DNA of 64,000 nucleotides from Nocardiopsis sp. JB363. GTDB taxonomy: Bacteria; Actinomycetota; Actinomycetes; Streptosporangiales; Streptosporangiaceae. Below the pieces are notes generated by a model, which saw only the letters and a program-made list of their open reading frames with translations, did no database searches and had not been told where the DNA came from. Position numbers and translations under genes: made by a program. Positions within the stretch are counted from its first letter, which is position 1, and each line of letters begins with the position of its first letter. Location of the stretch: the NCBI RefSeq assembly GCF_900143625.1, contig NZ_FRFF01000140.1, positions 62,001-126,000 on the forward strand, given 5' to 3'. Below, in pieces: positions 54,236 through 63,972 of this stretch.

Positions 54236-56341
54236 GTGACCGCCTTGACCGCAGCCGTCCACGACCCCGAGGATTACTCCGCCCGGCACCTGTCGGTCCT
54301 CGAGGGCCTCGAAGCGGTTCGCAAACGGCCGGGCATGTACATCGGGTCGACCGACAGCCGCGGCCTCACCCACTGCATGTGGGAGATCATCGACAACTCC
54401 GTCGACGAGGCCCTGGGCGGCTACTGCGGACGTATCGACGTGACCCTGCACACGGACGGCTCCGTCTCCGTCAGCGACGACGGCCGTGGCATCCCGGTGG
54501 ACGTCGAGCCCAGGTCGGGGCTGCCCGGTGTCGAGCTGATCATGACCAAGCTCCACGCGGGCGGAAAGTTCGGCTCCGGCTCCTACACCGCCTCCGGTGG
54601 TCTGCACGGCGTCGGCGCCTCCGTCGTCAACGCCCTGTCCGCCCGGGTGGACGTCGAGGTCGATAGACAGGGCCACACCCACGCCATCAGCTTCCACCGC
54701 GGTCTCGCCGGTCGATTCGCCGGTGACGGCCCCGACGCCGAGTTCACCCCGGTCTCCGGACTGGAGCAGGTCCGCAAGGTCGCCAAGAAGATCACCGGTA
54801 CCCGCACCCGCTTCTGGCCGGATCACCAGATCTTCCTCAAGGAAGCCGAGATCATTCGGCAGAACCTGCTGGACCGGGCCCGCCAGACCGCCTTCCTCGT
54901 GCCGGGTCTGACCATCGCCGTGCGCGACGAGCGGACCGAGGGCGAACCCGTCTACACCGAGGAGTTCCGCTTCGACGGTGGGATCAGCGAGTTCTGTACC
55001 TTCCTGGCCCCCGACGACGCCGTGAGCGATGTCCTGCGCATCCAGGGCAGCGGCCACTTCAACGAGACCGTCCCGGTATTGGACGAGTCCGGCCACATGG
55101 TGCCCGCCGACGTCCAACGCCAGCTGGACGTGGACGTGGCCCTGCGTTGGGGGACCGGCTACGACACCAACGTGCGCACCTTCGTCAACGTGATCTCCAC
55201 CCCCAAGGGCGGCACCCACTTCAACGGTTTCGAGCGTGCCCTGGTCCGGGTGGTCAACGACCAGCTGCGCGCCACCAAACTGCTGAAGAACAGCGACGAC
55301 CCGGTCACCAAGGACGACACCCAGGAGGGGCTCACCGCGGTCGTCACCGTGCGCCTCCCCGAACCCCAGTTCGAGGGTCAGACCAAGGAGGTCCTGGGCA
55401 CCTCCGCGGCCTCCCGGATCGTCTCCCAGGTGGTCGGCCAGGGTGTGCGCGAGTTCCTCACCTCCACCAAGAAGACCGAGAAGGCCAAGGCCCGCCTGGT
55501 CATGGAGAAGGTGGTGGGCGCGGCCAAGGCCCGCCTGGCCGCCCGCCAGCAGCGTGAGACCCAGCGTCGCAAGAACGCGCTGGAGAGCTCGGCCCTTCCC
55601 GCCAAGCTGGTGGACTGTCGCAGCGAGGGGCTGGAGCACAGCGAGCTGTTCATCGTCGAGGGTGACTCCGCGCTGGGCACCGCCAAGCTGGCCCGGGACT
55701 CGGAGTTCCAGGCGCTGCTGCCCATTCGGGGCAAGATCCTCAACGTGCAGAAGTCCTCGGTCGCGGACATGCTCAAGAACGCCGAGTGCGCCGCGATCCT
55801 CCAGGTCATCGGGGCCGGTTCGGGGCGGACCTTCGACATCGACGCCGCGCGTTACGGCCGGATCATCCTCATGGCCGACGCCGACGTCGACGGCGCCCAC
55901 ATCCGCTGCCTGCTGCTCACCCTGATCTATCGGTACATGCGCCCCATGCTGGAGGCCGGCCGGGTGTTCGCGGCCGTGCCGCCGCTGCACCGCATCGAGC
56001 TGACCAACGTGCGGCAGAAGCGCGGGGCCAAGCCCGAGGACCGCTACATCTACACCTACTCCGACGCCGAGCTGCGACGCACCGTGCTGGACCTGGAGAA
56101 GCGCAAGATCTCCTGGAAGGAACCGGTGCAGCGGTACAAGGGTCTGGGTGAGATGGACGCCGACCAGCTCGCCGAGACCACCATGGACCCGCACCACCGC
56201 ACCCTGCGTCGGATCCGGGTGGAGCAGGCCGAGGAGGCCGCGTCCGTGTTCAGCCTGCTGATGGGCAACGAGGTGGCTCCGCGTCGCAGGTTCATCCAGG
56301 AGGGCGCTCAGGAACTGGACCTGGAGCGCATCGACGCCTGA
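54236..56341 (+). CDS. parE: DNA topoisomerase IV subunit B (ParE)
   Basis: 701 residues, GHKL ATPase plus TOPRIM. ATP-binding site: EIIDNSVDEAL, DDGRGIPV and the loop SGGLHGVGASVVNALS. TOPRIM: FIVEGDSALG, LLPIRGKILNV and DADVDGAHIR (acidic Mg2+ residues). It is shorter than GyrB and resembles actinobacterial ParE, working with the ParC encoded at 58767-61274. Decatenates replicated chromosomes. GTG 54236 has GGAG 10 bases upstream. A terminator follows. Confidence 0.93.
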   Translation: MTALTAAVHDPEDYSARHLSVLEGLEAVRKRPGMYIGSTDSRGLTHCMWEIIDNSVDEALGGYCGRIDVTLHTDGSVSVSDDGRGIPVDVEPRSGLPGVELIMTKLHAGGKFGSGSYTASGGLHGVGASVVNALSARVDVEVDRQGHTHAISFHRGLAGRFAGDGPDAEFTPVSGLEQVRKVAKKITGTRTRFWPDHQIFLKEAEIIRQNLLDRARQTAFLVPGLTIAVRDERTEGEPVYTEEFRFDGGISEFCTFLAPDDAVSDVLRIQGSGHFNETVPVLDESGHMVPADVQRQLDVDVALRWGTGYDTNVRTFVNVISTPKGGTHFNGFERALVRVVNDQLRATKLLKNSDDPVTKDDTQEGLTAVVTVRLPEPQFEGQTKEVLGTSAASRIVSQVVGQGVREFLTSTKKTEKAKARLVMEKVVGAAKARLAARQQRETQRRKNALESSALPAKLVDCRSEGLEHSELFIVEGDSALGTAKLARDSEFQALLPIRGKILNVQKSSVADMLKNAECAAILQVIGAGSGRTFDIDAARYGRIILMADADVDGAHIRCLLLTLIYRYMRPMLEAGRVFAAVPPLHRIELTNVRQKRGAKPEDRYIYTYSDAELRRTVLDLEKRKISWKEPVQRYKGLGEMDADQLAETTMDPHHRTLRRIRVEQAEEAASVFSLLMGNEVAPRRRFIQEGAQELDLERIDA

Positions 56342-56360
56342 CGGACCCGCTCGCGTGAAC

Positions 56361-56401
56361 GGGGCCCGCGCCGGGAGGAGAGAACCTCCGGTGCGGGCCC
56401 C
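56361..56401. terminator. Bidirectional hairpin terminator
   Basis: Arms 56361-56378 and 56385-56401 (GGGGCCCGCG... with ...GCGGGCCCC) pair over 17 positions with one wobble and one bulge, between convergent parE and cds1. Confidence 0.8.
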
Positions 56402-56420
56402 GTGTCGTTCCGACGGTTCC

Positions 56421-57563
56421 TCAGGGGGTGTTGGGCGGCTCCCACACGCCCTCGGCGAGGAAACGGTCGATGGCCGCCCGGTACGGGGTGGGATCCAGGC
56501 CCCTCTCGGACACCCACTCGTCGTTGTAGTAGCTGTGCTGGTAGCGTTCGCCGCCGTCACAGATCAGGGTGACCACACTGCCCTTGCGGCCCTCCCGGAG
56601 CATCCTGGCGATCAGGTGCCACACCCCCCACAGATTGGTGCCGGTGGAACCGCCCGCGCAGCGTCCGGTGAGGTCGTTGAGGTGGCGCATCGCGGCGATG
56701 CTCGCGGCGTCGGGCACCGGCATCATCAGGTCGATCACCGACGGGACGAAGCTGGGCTCCATACGCGGCCGACCGATGCCCTCGATCCGCGACGGCATAC
56801 CGGTGGTGTAGTCGCGCGCACCGGTCACCCACCCGGGGAAGAACGCCGAGTTCTCCGGGTCCACCACCGCCAGACGGGTGGGGAGCCGCCGATAGCGAAC
56901 GTAGCGGCCGATGGTCGCCGAGGTGCCGCCGGTGCCGGCGCCCACCACGATCCAATCCGGATGGGGATGACGTTCCATCGCCAGCTGTTCGAAGATCGAC
57001 ACGGCGATGTTGTTGTTGCCCCGCCAGTCCGTGGCGCGCTCGGCGTAGGTGAACTGGTCCATGTAGTGGCCACCGCTCTCGGCCACCAGCCGTTCCGCCT
57101 CGGTGTACATCTCCGGCGGGTTGTCCACGAAGTGGCAGCGGCCCCCGTAGCGTTCGATGAGCGCGATCTTCTCCGGGCTGGTCTTACGGGGTACCACCGT
57201 CACGAAGTCCAGCCCCAGGAGCTGCGCGAAATAGGCCTCCGAGACCGCCGTCGAACCCGAGCTGGCCTCCACGATCGTGGTGCCCTCGGTGATCCAACCG
57301 TTGGCCAACCCGTACAGGAACAGTGACCGCGCCAGCCGGTGCTTCAGACTGCCGGTGGGGTGCACCGACTCGTCCTTCAGGTACAGGTCGATGCCCCACT
57401 CCGGGGGCAGCGGGAACACGTGCAAGTGCGTGTCGGCCGAACGGGTGTCGTCGGCGATCACCTTGCGGACCGCCTCGTCCGCCCAGGAACGGGCGCTGTC
57501 GGAACATCGCTCGACCCACGGAGCGTCGTCGCCCGGGGTCTCGTCGGGTCGTTCGGAAGCCAT
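56421..57563 (-). CDS. cds1: PLP-dependent L-cysteine desulfhydrase (Cds1-like)
   Basis: 380 residues, cysteine synthase-like fold II PLP enzyme. The PLP lysine is in PTGSLKHR, the substrate-binding loop in [12 protein letters not shown], and the phosphate cup in [13 protein letters not shown]. Compared with cysteine synthase it has a longer C-terminal part ([27 protein letters not shown]) as in the mycobacterial Cds1 enzyme, which releases H2S, ammonia and pyruvate from cysteine. A simple cysteine synthase is less likely. ATG 57563. Confidence 0.85.
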   Translation of the reverse strand: MASERPDETPGDDAPWVERCSDSARSWADEAVRKVIADDTRSADTHLHVFPLPPEWGIDLYLKDESVHPTGSLKHRLARSLFLYGLANGWITEGTTIVEASSGSTAVSEAYFAQLLGLDFVTVVPRKTSPEKIALIERYGGRCHFVDNPPEMYTEAERLVAESGGHYMDQFTYAERATDWRGNNNIAVSIFEQLAMERHPHPDWIVVGAGTGGTSATIGRYVRYRRLPTRLAVVDPENSAFFPGWVTGARDYTTGMPSRIEGIGRPRMEPSFVPSVIDLMMPVPDAASIAAMRHLNDLTGRCAGGSTGTNLWGVWHLIARMLREGRKGSVVTLICDGGERYQHSYYNDEWVSERGLDPTPYRAAIDRFLAEGVWEPPNTP

Positions 57564-57602
57564 GACCGAAGCCTAGCCCTCGGCTCGGAGCCGCACGACG
57601 AA

Positions 57603-57626
57603 GGGCCGGACAGAAGGGTCCGGCCC
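57603..57626 (-). terminator. Hairpin terminator after the TPR gene
   Basis: GGGCCGGAC (57603-57611) and GTCCGGCCC (57618-57626), perfect 9-bp stem, 16 bases past the stop of the TPR gene. Confidence 0.6.
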
Positions 57627-57641
57627 CGCATGGGAGTCCAC

Positions 57642-57968
57642 TCAGTCCAGGGAGCCCCCGGACATCACCGCGTACATCCGCCTGTAGGTCGCCGCCTCCT
57701 CGTGGCGGTTCTGCCGTTCCAGGGTGCGGGCCAGCGCGATGTGGGCCCAGTTGTCCACCGGGTCCAGCTCGATGAGTTTACGGAAGGTCGCCTCCGCTCT
57801 GTTGAGCTGAGCGGAGTGGAAGTAGGCGCGACCCAGCAGCTCCAGGAGGGAGAGGCTGCCGGGTTCGTTCTCCACCACGGGCTCCAGGATGCGGGCGGCG
57901 TAGATCGGGTCACCCAACTCCAGGAAGATACGGGCCTGGTTGAAGGTGTCGTAGGTGCTCTCTGCCAC
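57642..57968 (-). CDS. TPR-repeat protein
   Basis: 108 residues with about two tetratricopeptide repeats: ARIFLELGDPIYAARILEPV, LLELLGRAYFHSAQLNRAEA and DNWAHIALARTLERQNRH. Repeats form a helical scaffold for protein binding. The GTG at 57968 has GAGGAG 7 bases upstream on the coding strand. It lies between carbonic anhydrase and cds1 on the same strand; gaps of 185 and 78 bases leave operon status open. Function unknown. Confidence 0.85.
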   Translation of the reverse strand: MAESTYDTFNQARIFLELGDPIYAARILEPVVENEPGSLSLLELLGRAYFHSAQLNRAEATFRKLIELDPVDNWAHIALARTLERQNRHEEAATYRRMYAVMSGGSLD

Positions 57969-58153
57969 GGTGCTCCTCTCGACGCGCCACACCGGCGGCG
58001 GGGCACGACGATCCGCGGAGGGACCGTATTCCCGCCGGGGTGGACGGGATGGGCGTGGGCCCGGTGCCGGGAGGCGGCCGTGGTCCCCGCGCCCACTGGA
58101 GTGATCCCCTGTCCTGGTGGCCCCGACACATGGATGGTGGGAAGGGGCGTCGG

Positions 58154-58681
58154 TCAGAGCCCCGTCGGTGTGATCCCGCCCGTGTCCACGTCGTAGATCG
58201 CGCCGGCCACCGGCAGGCCGTCGGGCAGCAGCGGGTGGTGTCGGATCCGCTCCAGGTCGTGCCCGAGAGCGCCCAGCTGGTCGTCGTCGGTGTGGAACTC
58301 CAGGCTGCGGGTGTCCACCCCGTAGTCCTCCATGATGTGGTCGTGGACCGCGTCGTCACCGGTCACGGACGCCATCTTGCAGCGGGTGTGCGGCAGGATC
58401 AGCACGCGATCCACCCCCAGCAGGTACACGGCCAGGACCAGGGTGCGCAGGGTGTCATCGGTGACCCGGGCGCCCGCGTTCCGCAGGATCTTGGCGTCAC
58501 CGGGTTCCAGACCCAACATCTCCAGCGGCTCGATACGCGAGTCCATGCACGTCACCAGGGCCAGGCCGCGGGCGGCCAGCGGCTTGAGGCCGGCCAAAGA
58601 GTAGTTCTCGACGTAGGCGGCGTTGGCGCCGAACACGTCGTCGAAGGGCCCCGGGGGAGTGACGTCCTCGTTCACGCTCAT
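58154..58681 (-). CDS. Beta-class carbonic anhydrase
   Basis: 175 residues. Zinc ligands Cys45 (in VTCMDSRIEP), His98 and Cys101 (HTRCKM), and the Asp47-Arg49 dyad, all of the beta family. Interconverts CO2 and bicarbonate. It is the short form, as in mycobacterial Rv1284-like enzymes. ATG 58681 matches usual starts; a longer frame to 58987 would run into parC. Located 85 bases after parC, behind a hairpin, so probably a separate transcript. Confidence 0.92.
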   Translation of the reverse strand: MSVNEDVTPPGPFDDVFGANAAYVENYSLAGLKPLAARGLALVTCMDSRIEPLEMLGLEPGDAKILRNAGARVTDDTLRTLVLAVYLLGVDRVLILPHTRCKMASVTGDDAVHDHIMEDYGVDTRSLEFHTDDDQLGALGHDLERIRHHPLLPDGLPVAGAIYDVDTGGITPTGL

Positions 58682-58719
58682 GCGTTCCTTCTCCCTATGT
58701 ACATGGGCACACGGAGAAC

Positions 58720-58752
58720 GGGCCGCGTACGGAGAGTATCCGTGCACGGCCC
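58720..58752 (-). terminator. Hairpin terminator of parC
   Basis: Arms 58720-58733 and 58739-58752 pair over 14 positions with one mismatch and one wobble (GGGCCG with CGGCCC), 15 bases past the parC stop. Confidence 0.65.
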
Positions 58753-58766
58753 GCGCCCACGTGGCC

Positions 58767-61274
58767 TCAGGCGTGCTGGTCGGGCGCCGAGATACCGAAG
58801 TCGATCTGCCCGCTGCCCACGGTGGTGATGGCACGCGTGAGCGCCTCACCCGAACCATCCCGCCGCTCGGTGAGGTCGGGCAGCCGAACCGGCTTGCCGT
58901 CCGCACGCGTAGCCCTGGCGGGGGAACGTCCCACCCACGCGAAGAGCAGGGTGTCCTCTCCCTTGAGGTAGCGGTGGCAGCGTACACCTCCGGTGGCCCG
59001 CCCCTTCGTGGGGTAGGACTCGAACGGGGTGACCTTGGCCGATCCGGCCTGTGTGCCCGCGAGGGCGTTACCGCTACCGGACACGGTCACCACGACCGAG
59101 TCCTCGGGGCTCGGCACCGCACCGAACCACAATACGCGGGCGTCCTCGGCGAGCTTGACACCGGCCACCCCACCGGCGAGGCGGCCCTGGGGGCGTGCCG
59201 TCGAGGCGGAGAAACGCAGCAACTGCGCCTCGGAGGTGACGAAGGCGAGATCCTCCTCGCCCGTGGACAACTGGGTGACACCGAGGATCCGGTCGTCGTC
59301 CTTGAGCGTGATGATCTCGAAGTCGTCCTTGTTGGGCGGGTAGTCGGGGGCGACCCGCTTGACCACACCACCCAGGGTTCCCACGACGAACCCGGGGCCG
59401 TCGACCCGCATCGACACCACGGACACCACGGTCTCGTCGCCGTCGAGTGCGACGAACTCGCCCACGTCCAGTCCGTGGGTCAGGGGCGGGGGCGGGTCCT
59501 GGTCGCCCTCGAGCGGGGCCGGTGGTTCCGGTAGTTCCGGTAGTTCCACCACCGGGACACGGATCATCCGGCCCAGGCTGGTGACCAGGCCGACATCCGA
59601 GCGTGAGGTGGTGGGCACCGACACGTGGAGCGTGTCGTGCGCCACGCGCAGTCCCTCGTGCGGGCGGGGCAGCGTGCCGTCCTTGGTGCGGACGATCCGA
59701 CCTTCCACGCCGAACAGCACGTGGCAGGGCTGGTCGGCCATCTCCAGCGGGATCACGGCGGAGCGGGTGGCGCCGTCGCTCTCGCGCAGCTGGGTGCGGC
59801 GGGGGGTGGCGAACTTCTTGGAGACCTCGTTGAGCTCCTTGGACACGAGCTTGCGGAGCTTCTTGTCGGACTCCAGGATCGACGTCAGCTCGTCGATCTC
59901 CTTGTTCAGCTTCTCCCGCTCGGTCTCCAGCTCCAGACGGTCGAAGCGGGTCAGGCGACGCAGCGGGGTGTCGAGGATGTAGCGGGCCTGGATCTCGGAC
60001 ATCTCGTAGGCGCCCATGAGGGCCTCACGAGCGGCCGCGGTGTCGTCGGCCTCACGGATGAGCGCGATCACCCGGTCGATGTCGAGCAGCGCGACGACCA
60101 GACCGTCGACCAGGTGCAGGCGCTCCCGGCGTTTCTTGCGACGGAACTCGCTGCGCCGACGCACCACCTCCAGGCGGTGGCCGACGTACACCTGGAGGAG
60201 TTCGAGCAGGCCCAAGGTCTGCGGCTGACCGTCGACCAGAGCCACGTTGTTGATGCCGAAGGACTCCTCCATCGGCGTGAGCCGGTACAGCTCCTCCAGG
60301 ACGGCCTCGGGGTTGAAGCCGTTCTTGAGTTCGATGACCAGGCGAAGGCCCTGGTTGCGGTCGGTGAGGTCCTTCAGGTCCGAGATGCCCTGGAGCTTCT
60401 TGGACTGCACCAGTTCCTTGATGCGTGCGACGACCTTCTCCGGGCCGACGCTGTAGGGGAGTTCGGTGATGACCAGGCCGGTGCGGCGGGCCGACACCTT
60501 CTCGATGGACACGGTCGCGCGCGTCTTGAAGGTGCCGCGGCCCTTGCGGTAGGCGTCGCGAACGCCGTCGAGCCCGGCGATGGTGCCGCCGGTGGGAAGG
60601 TCGGGGCCGGGAACGAACTCCATGAGCTCGTCCAGGCCCGCCTCGGGGTGCGCGATGAGGTGGCGGGCGGCCGCGATGACCTCGCCGAGGTTGTGCGGGG
60701 CCATGTTGGTGGCCATGCCCACGGCGATGCCGCTGGTGCCGTTGACCAAGAGGTTGGGGAAGGCCGCGGGAAGGACCTCGGGTTCGGTCTCCTGTCCGTC
60801 GTAGTTCGGTTTGAAGTCGACGACGTCCTCGTCGATGGAGGACACCAGCAGTTCGGCGGGGCGGTCCAGACGGGCCTCGGTGTAGCGCATGGCGGCCGGG
60901 GCGTCGTCACCGCCCAGGGAGCCGAAGTTGCCGTGGCCGTCGACCAAGGGCACACGCATGGCGAAGGACTGGCTGAGCCGCACCAAAGCGTCGTAGATGG
61001 CGGAGTCGCCGTGGGGGTGGAGCCGGCCCATCACCTCCCCGACCACACGGGCGCACTTGACGTGTCCGCGGTCGGGCCGCAGACCCATCTCGTTCATTTG
61101 GTAGAGGATGCGCCGTTGAACCGGCTTCATGCCATCGCGTGCGTCCGGTAGCGCACGTTGATAGATCACCGAGTACGCGTATTCCAGGAAGCTGCCGCGC
61201 ATCTCCTCGGAGACGTCGATGTCGATGATCTTCTCGGCGAGATCCTCGGGGGGGCGGGAAGTAGTACGGGCCAT
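58767..61274 (-). CDS. parC: DNA topoisomerase IV subunit A (ParC)
   Basis: 835 residues. Breakage-reunion domain with catalytic Tyr131 (AAMRYTEARLD) and quinolone-region residues Ser91 and Asp95 (HPHGDSAIYDALVRL), matching the drug-sensitive E. coli GyrA pattern S83/D87. The C-terminal half has the beta-pinwheel repeats of ParC/GyrA (for example GVEGRIVRTKDG). Pairs with ParE at 54236. It is separated from it by several unrelated genes and lies on the opposite strand, an arrangement seen in other actinobacteria. Confidence 0.95.
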   Translation of the reverse strand: MARTTSRPPEDLAEKIIDIDVSEEMRGSFLEYAYSVIYQRALPDARDGMKPVQRRILYQMNEMGLRPDRGHVKCARVVGEVMGRLHPHGDSAIYDALVRLSQSFAMRVPLVDGHGNFGSLGGDDAPAAMRYTEARLDRPAELLVSSIDEDVVDFKPNYDGQETEPEVLPAAFPNLLVNGTSGIAVGMATNMAPHNLGEVIAAARHLIAHPEAGLDELMEFVPGPDLPTGGTIAGLDGVRDAYRKGRGTFKTRATVSIEKVSARRTGLVITELPYSVGPEKVVARIKELVQSKKLQGISDLKDLTDRNQGLRLVIELKNGFNPEAVLEELYRLTPMEESFGINNVALVDGQPQTLGLLELLQVYVGHRLEVVRRRSEFRRKKRRERLHLVDGLVVALLDIDRVIALIREADDTAAAREALMGAYEMSEIQARYILDTPLRRLTRFDRLELETEREKLNKEIDELTSILESDKKLRKLVSKELNEVSKKFATPRRTQLRESDGATRSAVIPLEMADQPCHVLFGVEGRIVRTKDGTLPRPHEGLRVAHDTLHVSVPTTSRSDVGLVTSLGRMIRVPVVELPELPEPPAPLEGDQDPPPPLTHGLDVGEFVALDGDETVVSVVSMRVDGPGFVVGTLGGVVKRVAPDYPPNKDDFEIITLKDDDRILGVTQLSTGEEDLAFVTSEAQLLRFSASTARPQGRLAGGVAGVKLAEDARVLWFGAVPSPEDSVVVTVSGSGNALAGTQAGSAKVTPFESYPTKGRATGGVRCHRYLKGEDTLLFAWVGRSPARATRADGKPVRLPDLTERRDGSGEALTRAITTVGSGQIDFGISAPDQHA

Positions 61275-61374
61275 GTCCGTAATTCTGGCCTGCTCCGGTG
61301 ACTGAAACGTACACGGGAGCGTGGTCGAGCGTGTGTGAGTCGTACTTCAATGGGGTTCGGTATCACGCGGAGAG

Positions 61375-61415
61375 GGGTTTTCCGCCCCCGGCGCGGGGCC
61401 GGGGACGGAAAACCC
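61375..61415 (-). terminator. Rho-independent terminator after the GH81 gene
   Basis: GGGTTTTCCG and CGGAAAACCC arms (61375-61384, 61406-61415) enclose a CCCCGGC/GCCGGGG stem. It lies 21 bases past the GH81 stop. Confidence 0.85.
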
Positions 61416-61435
61416 TCAACGTCGCGGAGCGGACC

Positions 61436-63754
61436 TTACCCGCTGGTCACGGCGGTTTCGCCGGCGGGGACCTCCAGGGTGGTCCCGTCGGAGAAACCGA
61501 CGGTGAGGGTCTCGGAGGTCGGGTTGAACGCCGTGTGGGTACGGGTTCCGGACTTGTCGAAGACCGCGTAGTGCGCGGTGTCGGCGGTCACGGAGACGTC
61601 CACGGTGCCGAACTCGGCGAGAGTGGACACCCACTGGTAGGTGTGCGGCTTGGAACCGCCCTCCTCGGGTTCGTAGGTGTCCCACTGCTCCTCGAACATG
61701 CGCAGGGCGTCGTCCCCATCGGACAGGGCCCGGTGCGCCCAGTGGATGTCGCGCCAGATCTCGGGTTCGCGGCCGAGCTTGTCGACGAGCGACTCGTAGA
61801 TCGCCCCGGCGTGCTCGGGGTCGTGGCCCAGGTACAGGGAACCGGCGGTGATGGGCAGGTAGTTGATGCCGTAGTGCTCCTCGTCGCCGCCGTCCCACCA
61901 GATGCGGTAGTCGCCGCCGTCGCCCCAGACCATGCCGACGACGTCCTCGGGGTAGTCCTCGGGGAAGGTTTCGCCGCCCTGGTCCTGCCAGTAGCGGGCG
62001 ATGGTGGAGGCCTGCGTGGTGTGCAGGTACACCCCCAGGTCACGGAGTTCCTCGTCGCCGGTCAGCGCGCCGAAGTGGGCGGTGGCGGCGGCGAAGTGCA
62101 TGCCCTCGGAGGAGGACTCCTGGTTGTTGCCGGCGGCGAACCCGGCATGGCCGGAGGCCCAGCCGTGTCCGGCGTAGGGGGAGAAGGATCGCAGACGCGG
62201 GAACATCTCGTCCTCGGTGTCGGTGGAGGCGACGTCGCGGATGAGGAGGCGGATCATGCCGCCCCAGGCGTCCTCCTCGGCCCAGTCGGAGTCGTAGCGG
62301 GCGACCATGGCGGCCGCGGAGACGAAGTATCCGTAGTGGAAGTCGTGGTCGTTGAGCTCGGTGGCGGCGCCGAAGCTGTCGGGGTAGCCGAGCATGGCGC
62401 CCCATTCGGCGTCGTGGTGGAACTGGCGGGTGCCGCCGACGGTCAGCCAGTCCTCCAGACGTTCCTTGACCAGGCCGAGGAGTTCGTCGCGGGCCTCGGT
62501 GTCGCCGATGGAGTCGGCGATGGGCACGAGCTGGGCCAGCCGCCCCATGGCCTTGCCGTCCCAGTAGGTGTCACCGGGCTCGGGGAAGAGTTCCTCCTCC
62601 GCCAGGACCTCGTCGATGAGTGTGGCGAGGCGATCGTGGTCGGCGCTGTCCACCGTGGGCAGGCTGGGCATGATGCCCTGGGTGGTGAGCTCGGTGGTGA
62701 AGGACGAGCCCTCGGACACGCGCATCTCACCGCGTGGTGAGGCGTAGGTCAGGTCGGTGAGGTCGCCGGTGACGTTCGCCCACTGGTGCGGGTAGAGCGC
62801 CATGAGCGAGCCGGTCTCCTCGCCCTCGCGCGCCTCGGTCGTCAGGCTGTAGGTGCTGGTGAGGGCGGCGGCGTTCTCGTCGTAGTCGTACTCGACGAGC
62901 GAGTCGGTGACGACGGAGTGCGCGTAGGGGGCGAAGGTGTCCAGGTCGTCGGGGTCGGGCAGGACGGCCACGGAGTAGTACCCGTCGTCGCCGGTGTCGG
63001 CGGTGAGGGTGTCGCCCGAAAGGGTCCAGGGGGCGTCGGAGGGAGAGAACAGGGCGTAGTGGCGGCCGTTGACGGTCGCGCCGACGGTGGACCCGTCCTC
63101 GTGCCAGATGTCGGGGGTGCCTTCGAAGGTCACCTCAGCGGCGCCGCCGGAGGTTTCGGCGTAGGCGAAGGGCAGGCCCTGGCCGAGGGTGACCCGCAGG
63201 GTGGAGCCGCCGCCCTCCCAGTGGGCGGTGACGGTCCAGTCGCCGTGGTCGGCGGTGCGGGTGTCGGGGGAGTCCAACCCGGCCACGCCGAGGCTGAGGT
63301 CGGTGGCGGCGGTGTACTCGTACTTGAGGTCGTCGCCCACGAGCTGGTGGGAGTCGGGGTAGCCCATTTCCAGACCGCCGGAATGCGGCAGATAGCTCAG
63401 CGGGTGGGCGAAGAGGTTCTCACCGTGGGGGTTGTCGGCGTAGCGCTGGAAGATGAGCGAGGACCACCACTCGTTGGTGGGCGCCGCTCCCTCGAAATCG
63501 TCGGTCACCTTGGGGGAGACCGGGTTGCCGTCCAGATCGGAGGGGCCCGAGTAGCCCTCGGGGAGGGTGTCGGTGTAGCCGCCGGAGCCGATGGGGACCT
63601 CGGCGGCCTCGGCGGAGACCGGGATGATGCCGCCGGTCACGACATCGGTGACCGCGAGGGCGGAACCGCCGACCACGAGCGCCGAGGCGACGGCGAGCAG
63701 GCCGAGCCTGCGGCCGCGTGGGCGCGCGTGAGCGGGGTGGCGGGGGTGTGCCAT
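61436..63754 (-). CDS. Secreted GH81 endo-1,3-beta-glucanase (laminarinase)
   Basis: 772 residues with a Sec signal (basic HPAHARPRGRRLG, then LLAVASALVVGGSALAV). The rest is a GH81 catalytic protein: TNEWWSSLIFQRYADNPHGE opening, YFVSAAAMVARYDSDW, DFHYGYF at about 470 and NNQESSSEGM at about 542, which carry the family's acidic residues. It cleaves beta-1,3-glucans from fungal walls or algae. ATG 63754 fits the signal peptide; the longer frame to 63934 covers the operator region. A CelR/CebR-type operator 40 bases upstream implies cello-oligosaccharide induction. Confidence 0.93.
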   Translation of the reverse strand: MAHPRHPAHARPRGRRLGLLAVASALVVGGSALAVTDVVTGGIIPVSAEAAEVPIGSGGYTDTLPEGYSGPSDLDGNPVSPKVTDDFEGAAPTNEWWSSLIFQRYADNPHGENLFAHPLSYLPHSGGLEMGYPDSHQLVGDDLKYEYTAATDLSLGVAGLDSPDTRTADHGDWTVTAHWEGGGSTLRVTLGQGLPFAYAETSGGAAEVTFEGTPDIWHEDGSTVGATVNGRHYALFSPSDAPWTLSGDTLTADTGDDGYYSVAVLPDPDDLDTFAPYAHSVVTDSLVEYDYDENAAALTSTYSLTTEAREGEETGSLMALYPHQWANVTGDLTDLTYASPRGEMRVSEGSSFTTELTTQGIMPSLPTVDSADHDRLATLIDEVLAEEELFPEPGDTYWDGKAMGRLAQLVPIADSIGDTEARDELLGLVKERLEDWLTVGGTRQFHHDAEWGAMLGYPDSFGAATELNDHDFHYGYFVSAAAMVARYDSDWAEEDAWGGMIRLLIRDVASTDTEDEMFPRLRSFSPYAGHGWASGHAGFAAGNNQESSSEGMHFAAATAHFGALTGDEELRDLGVYLHTTQASTIARYWQDQGGETFPEDYPEDVVGMVWGDGGDYRIWWDGGDEEHYGINYLPITAGSLYLGHDPEHAGAIYESLVDKLGREPEIWRDIHWAHRALSDGDDALRMFEEQWDTYEPEEGGSKPHTYQWVSTLAEFGTVDVSVTADTAHYAVFDKSGTRTHTAFNPTSETLTVGFSDGTTLEVPAGETAVTSG

Positions 63755-63793
63755 CGTGTGCCTTTCTTGCTTCTGGTGGGGGCGCGAACGTAG

Positions 63794-63807
63794 CGGGAGC
63801 GCTCCCA
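63794..63807. promoter_or_regulatory. CelR/CebR-type LacI-family operator
   Basis: CGGGAGCGCTCCCA matches 13 of 14 positions of the CelR/CebR operator TGGGAGCGCTCCCA of Thermobifida and Streptomyces. It lies 40 bases upstream of the GH81 start. A LacI-family repressor released by cellobiose should control the gene. Confidence 0.8.
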
Positions 63808-63972
63808 TTGCGGGGAAGACATGAGCCCTGACGGACAGTGTTCGGAACGCTTCGCGGGAGCGCAATGCCACACGACTGAAAAGTTTCCTTACTGTGACTA
63901 TCTCCCCACATCCGCGCCTCCGGCCTGTGGACAACCACTCGGGTCCCCTCCGGCTCTGGTACCAAAGAGGAC

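Noticed and set aside
54116-56560. 814-residue open frame on the minus strand across parE
   Set aside because: Shadow of parE; no domain pattern, and parE carries complete ATPase and TOPRIM motifs.
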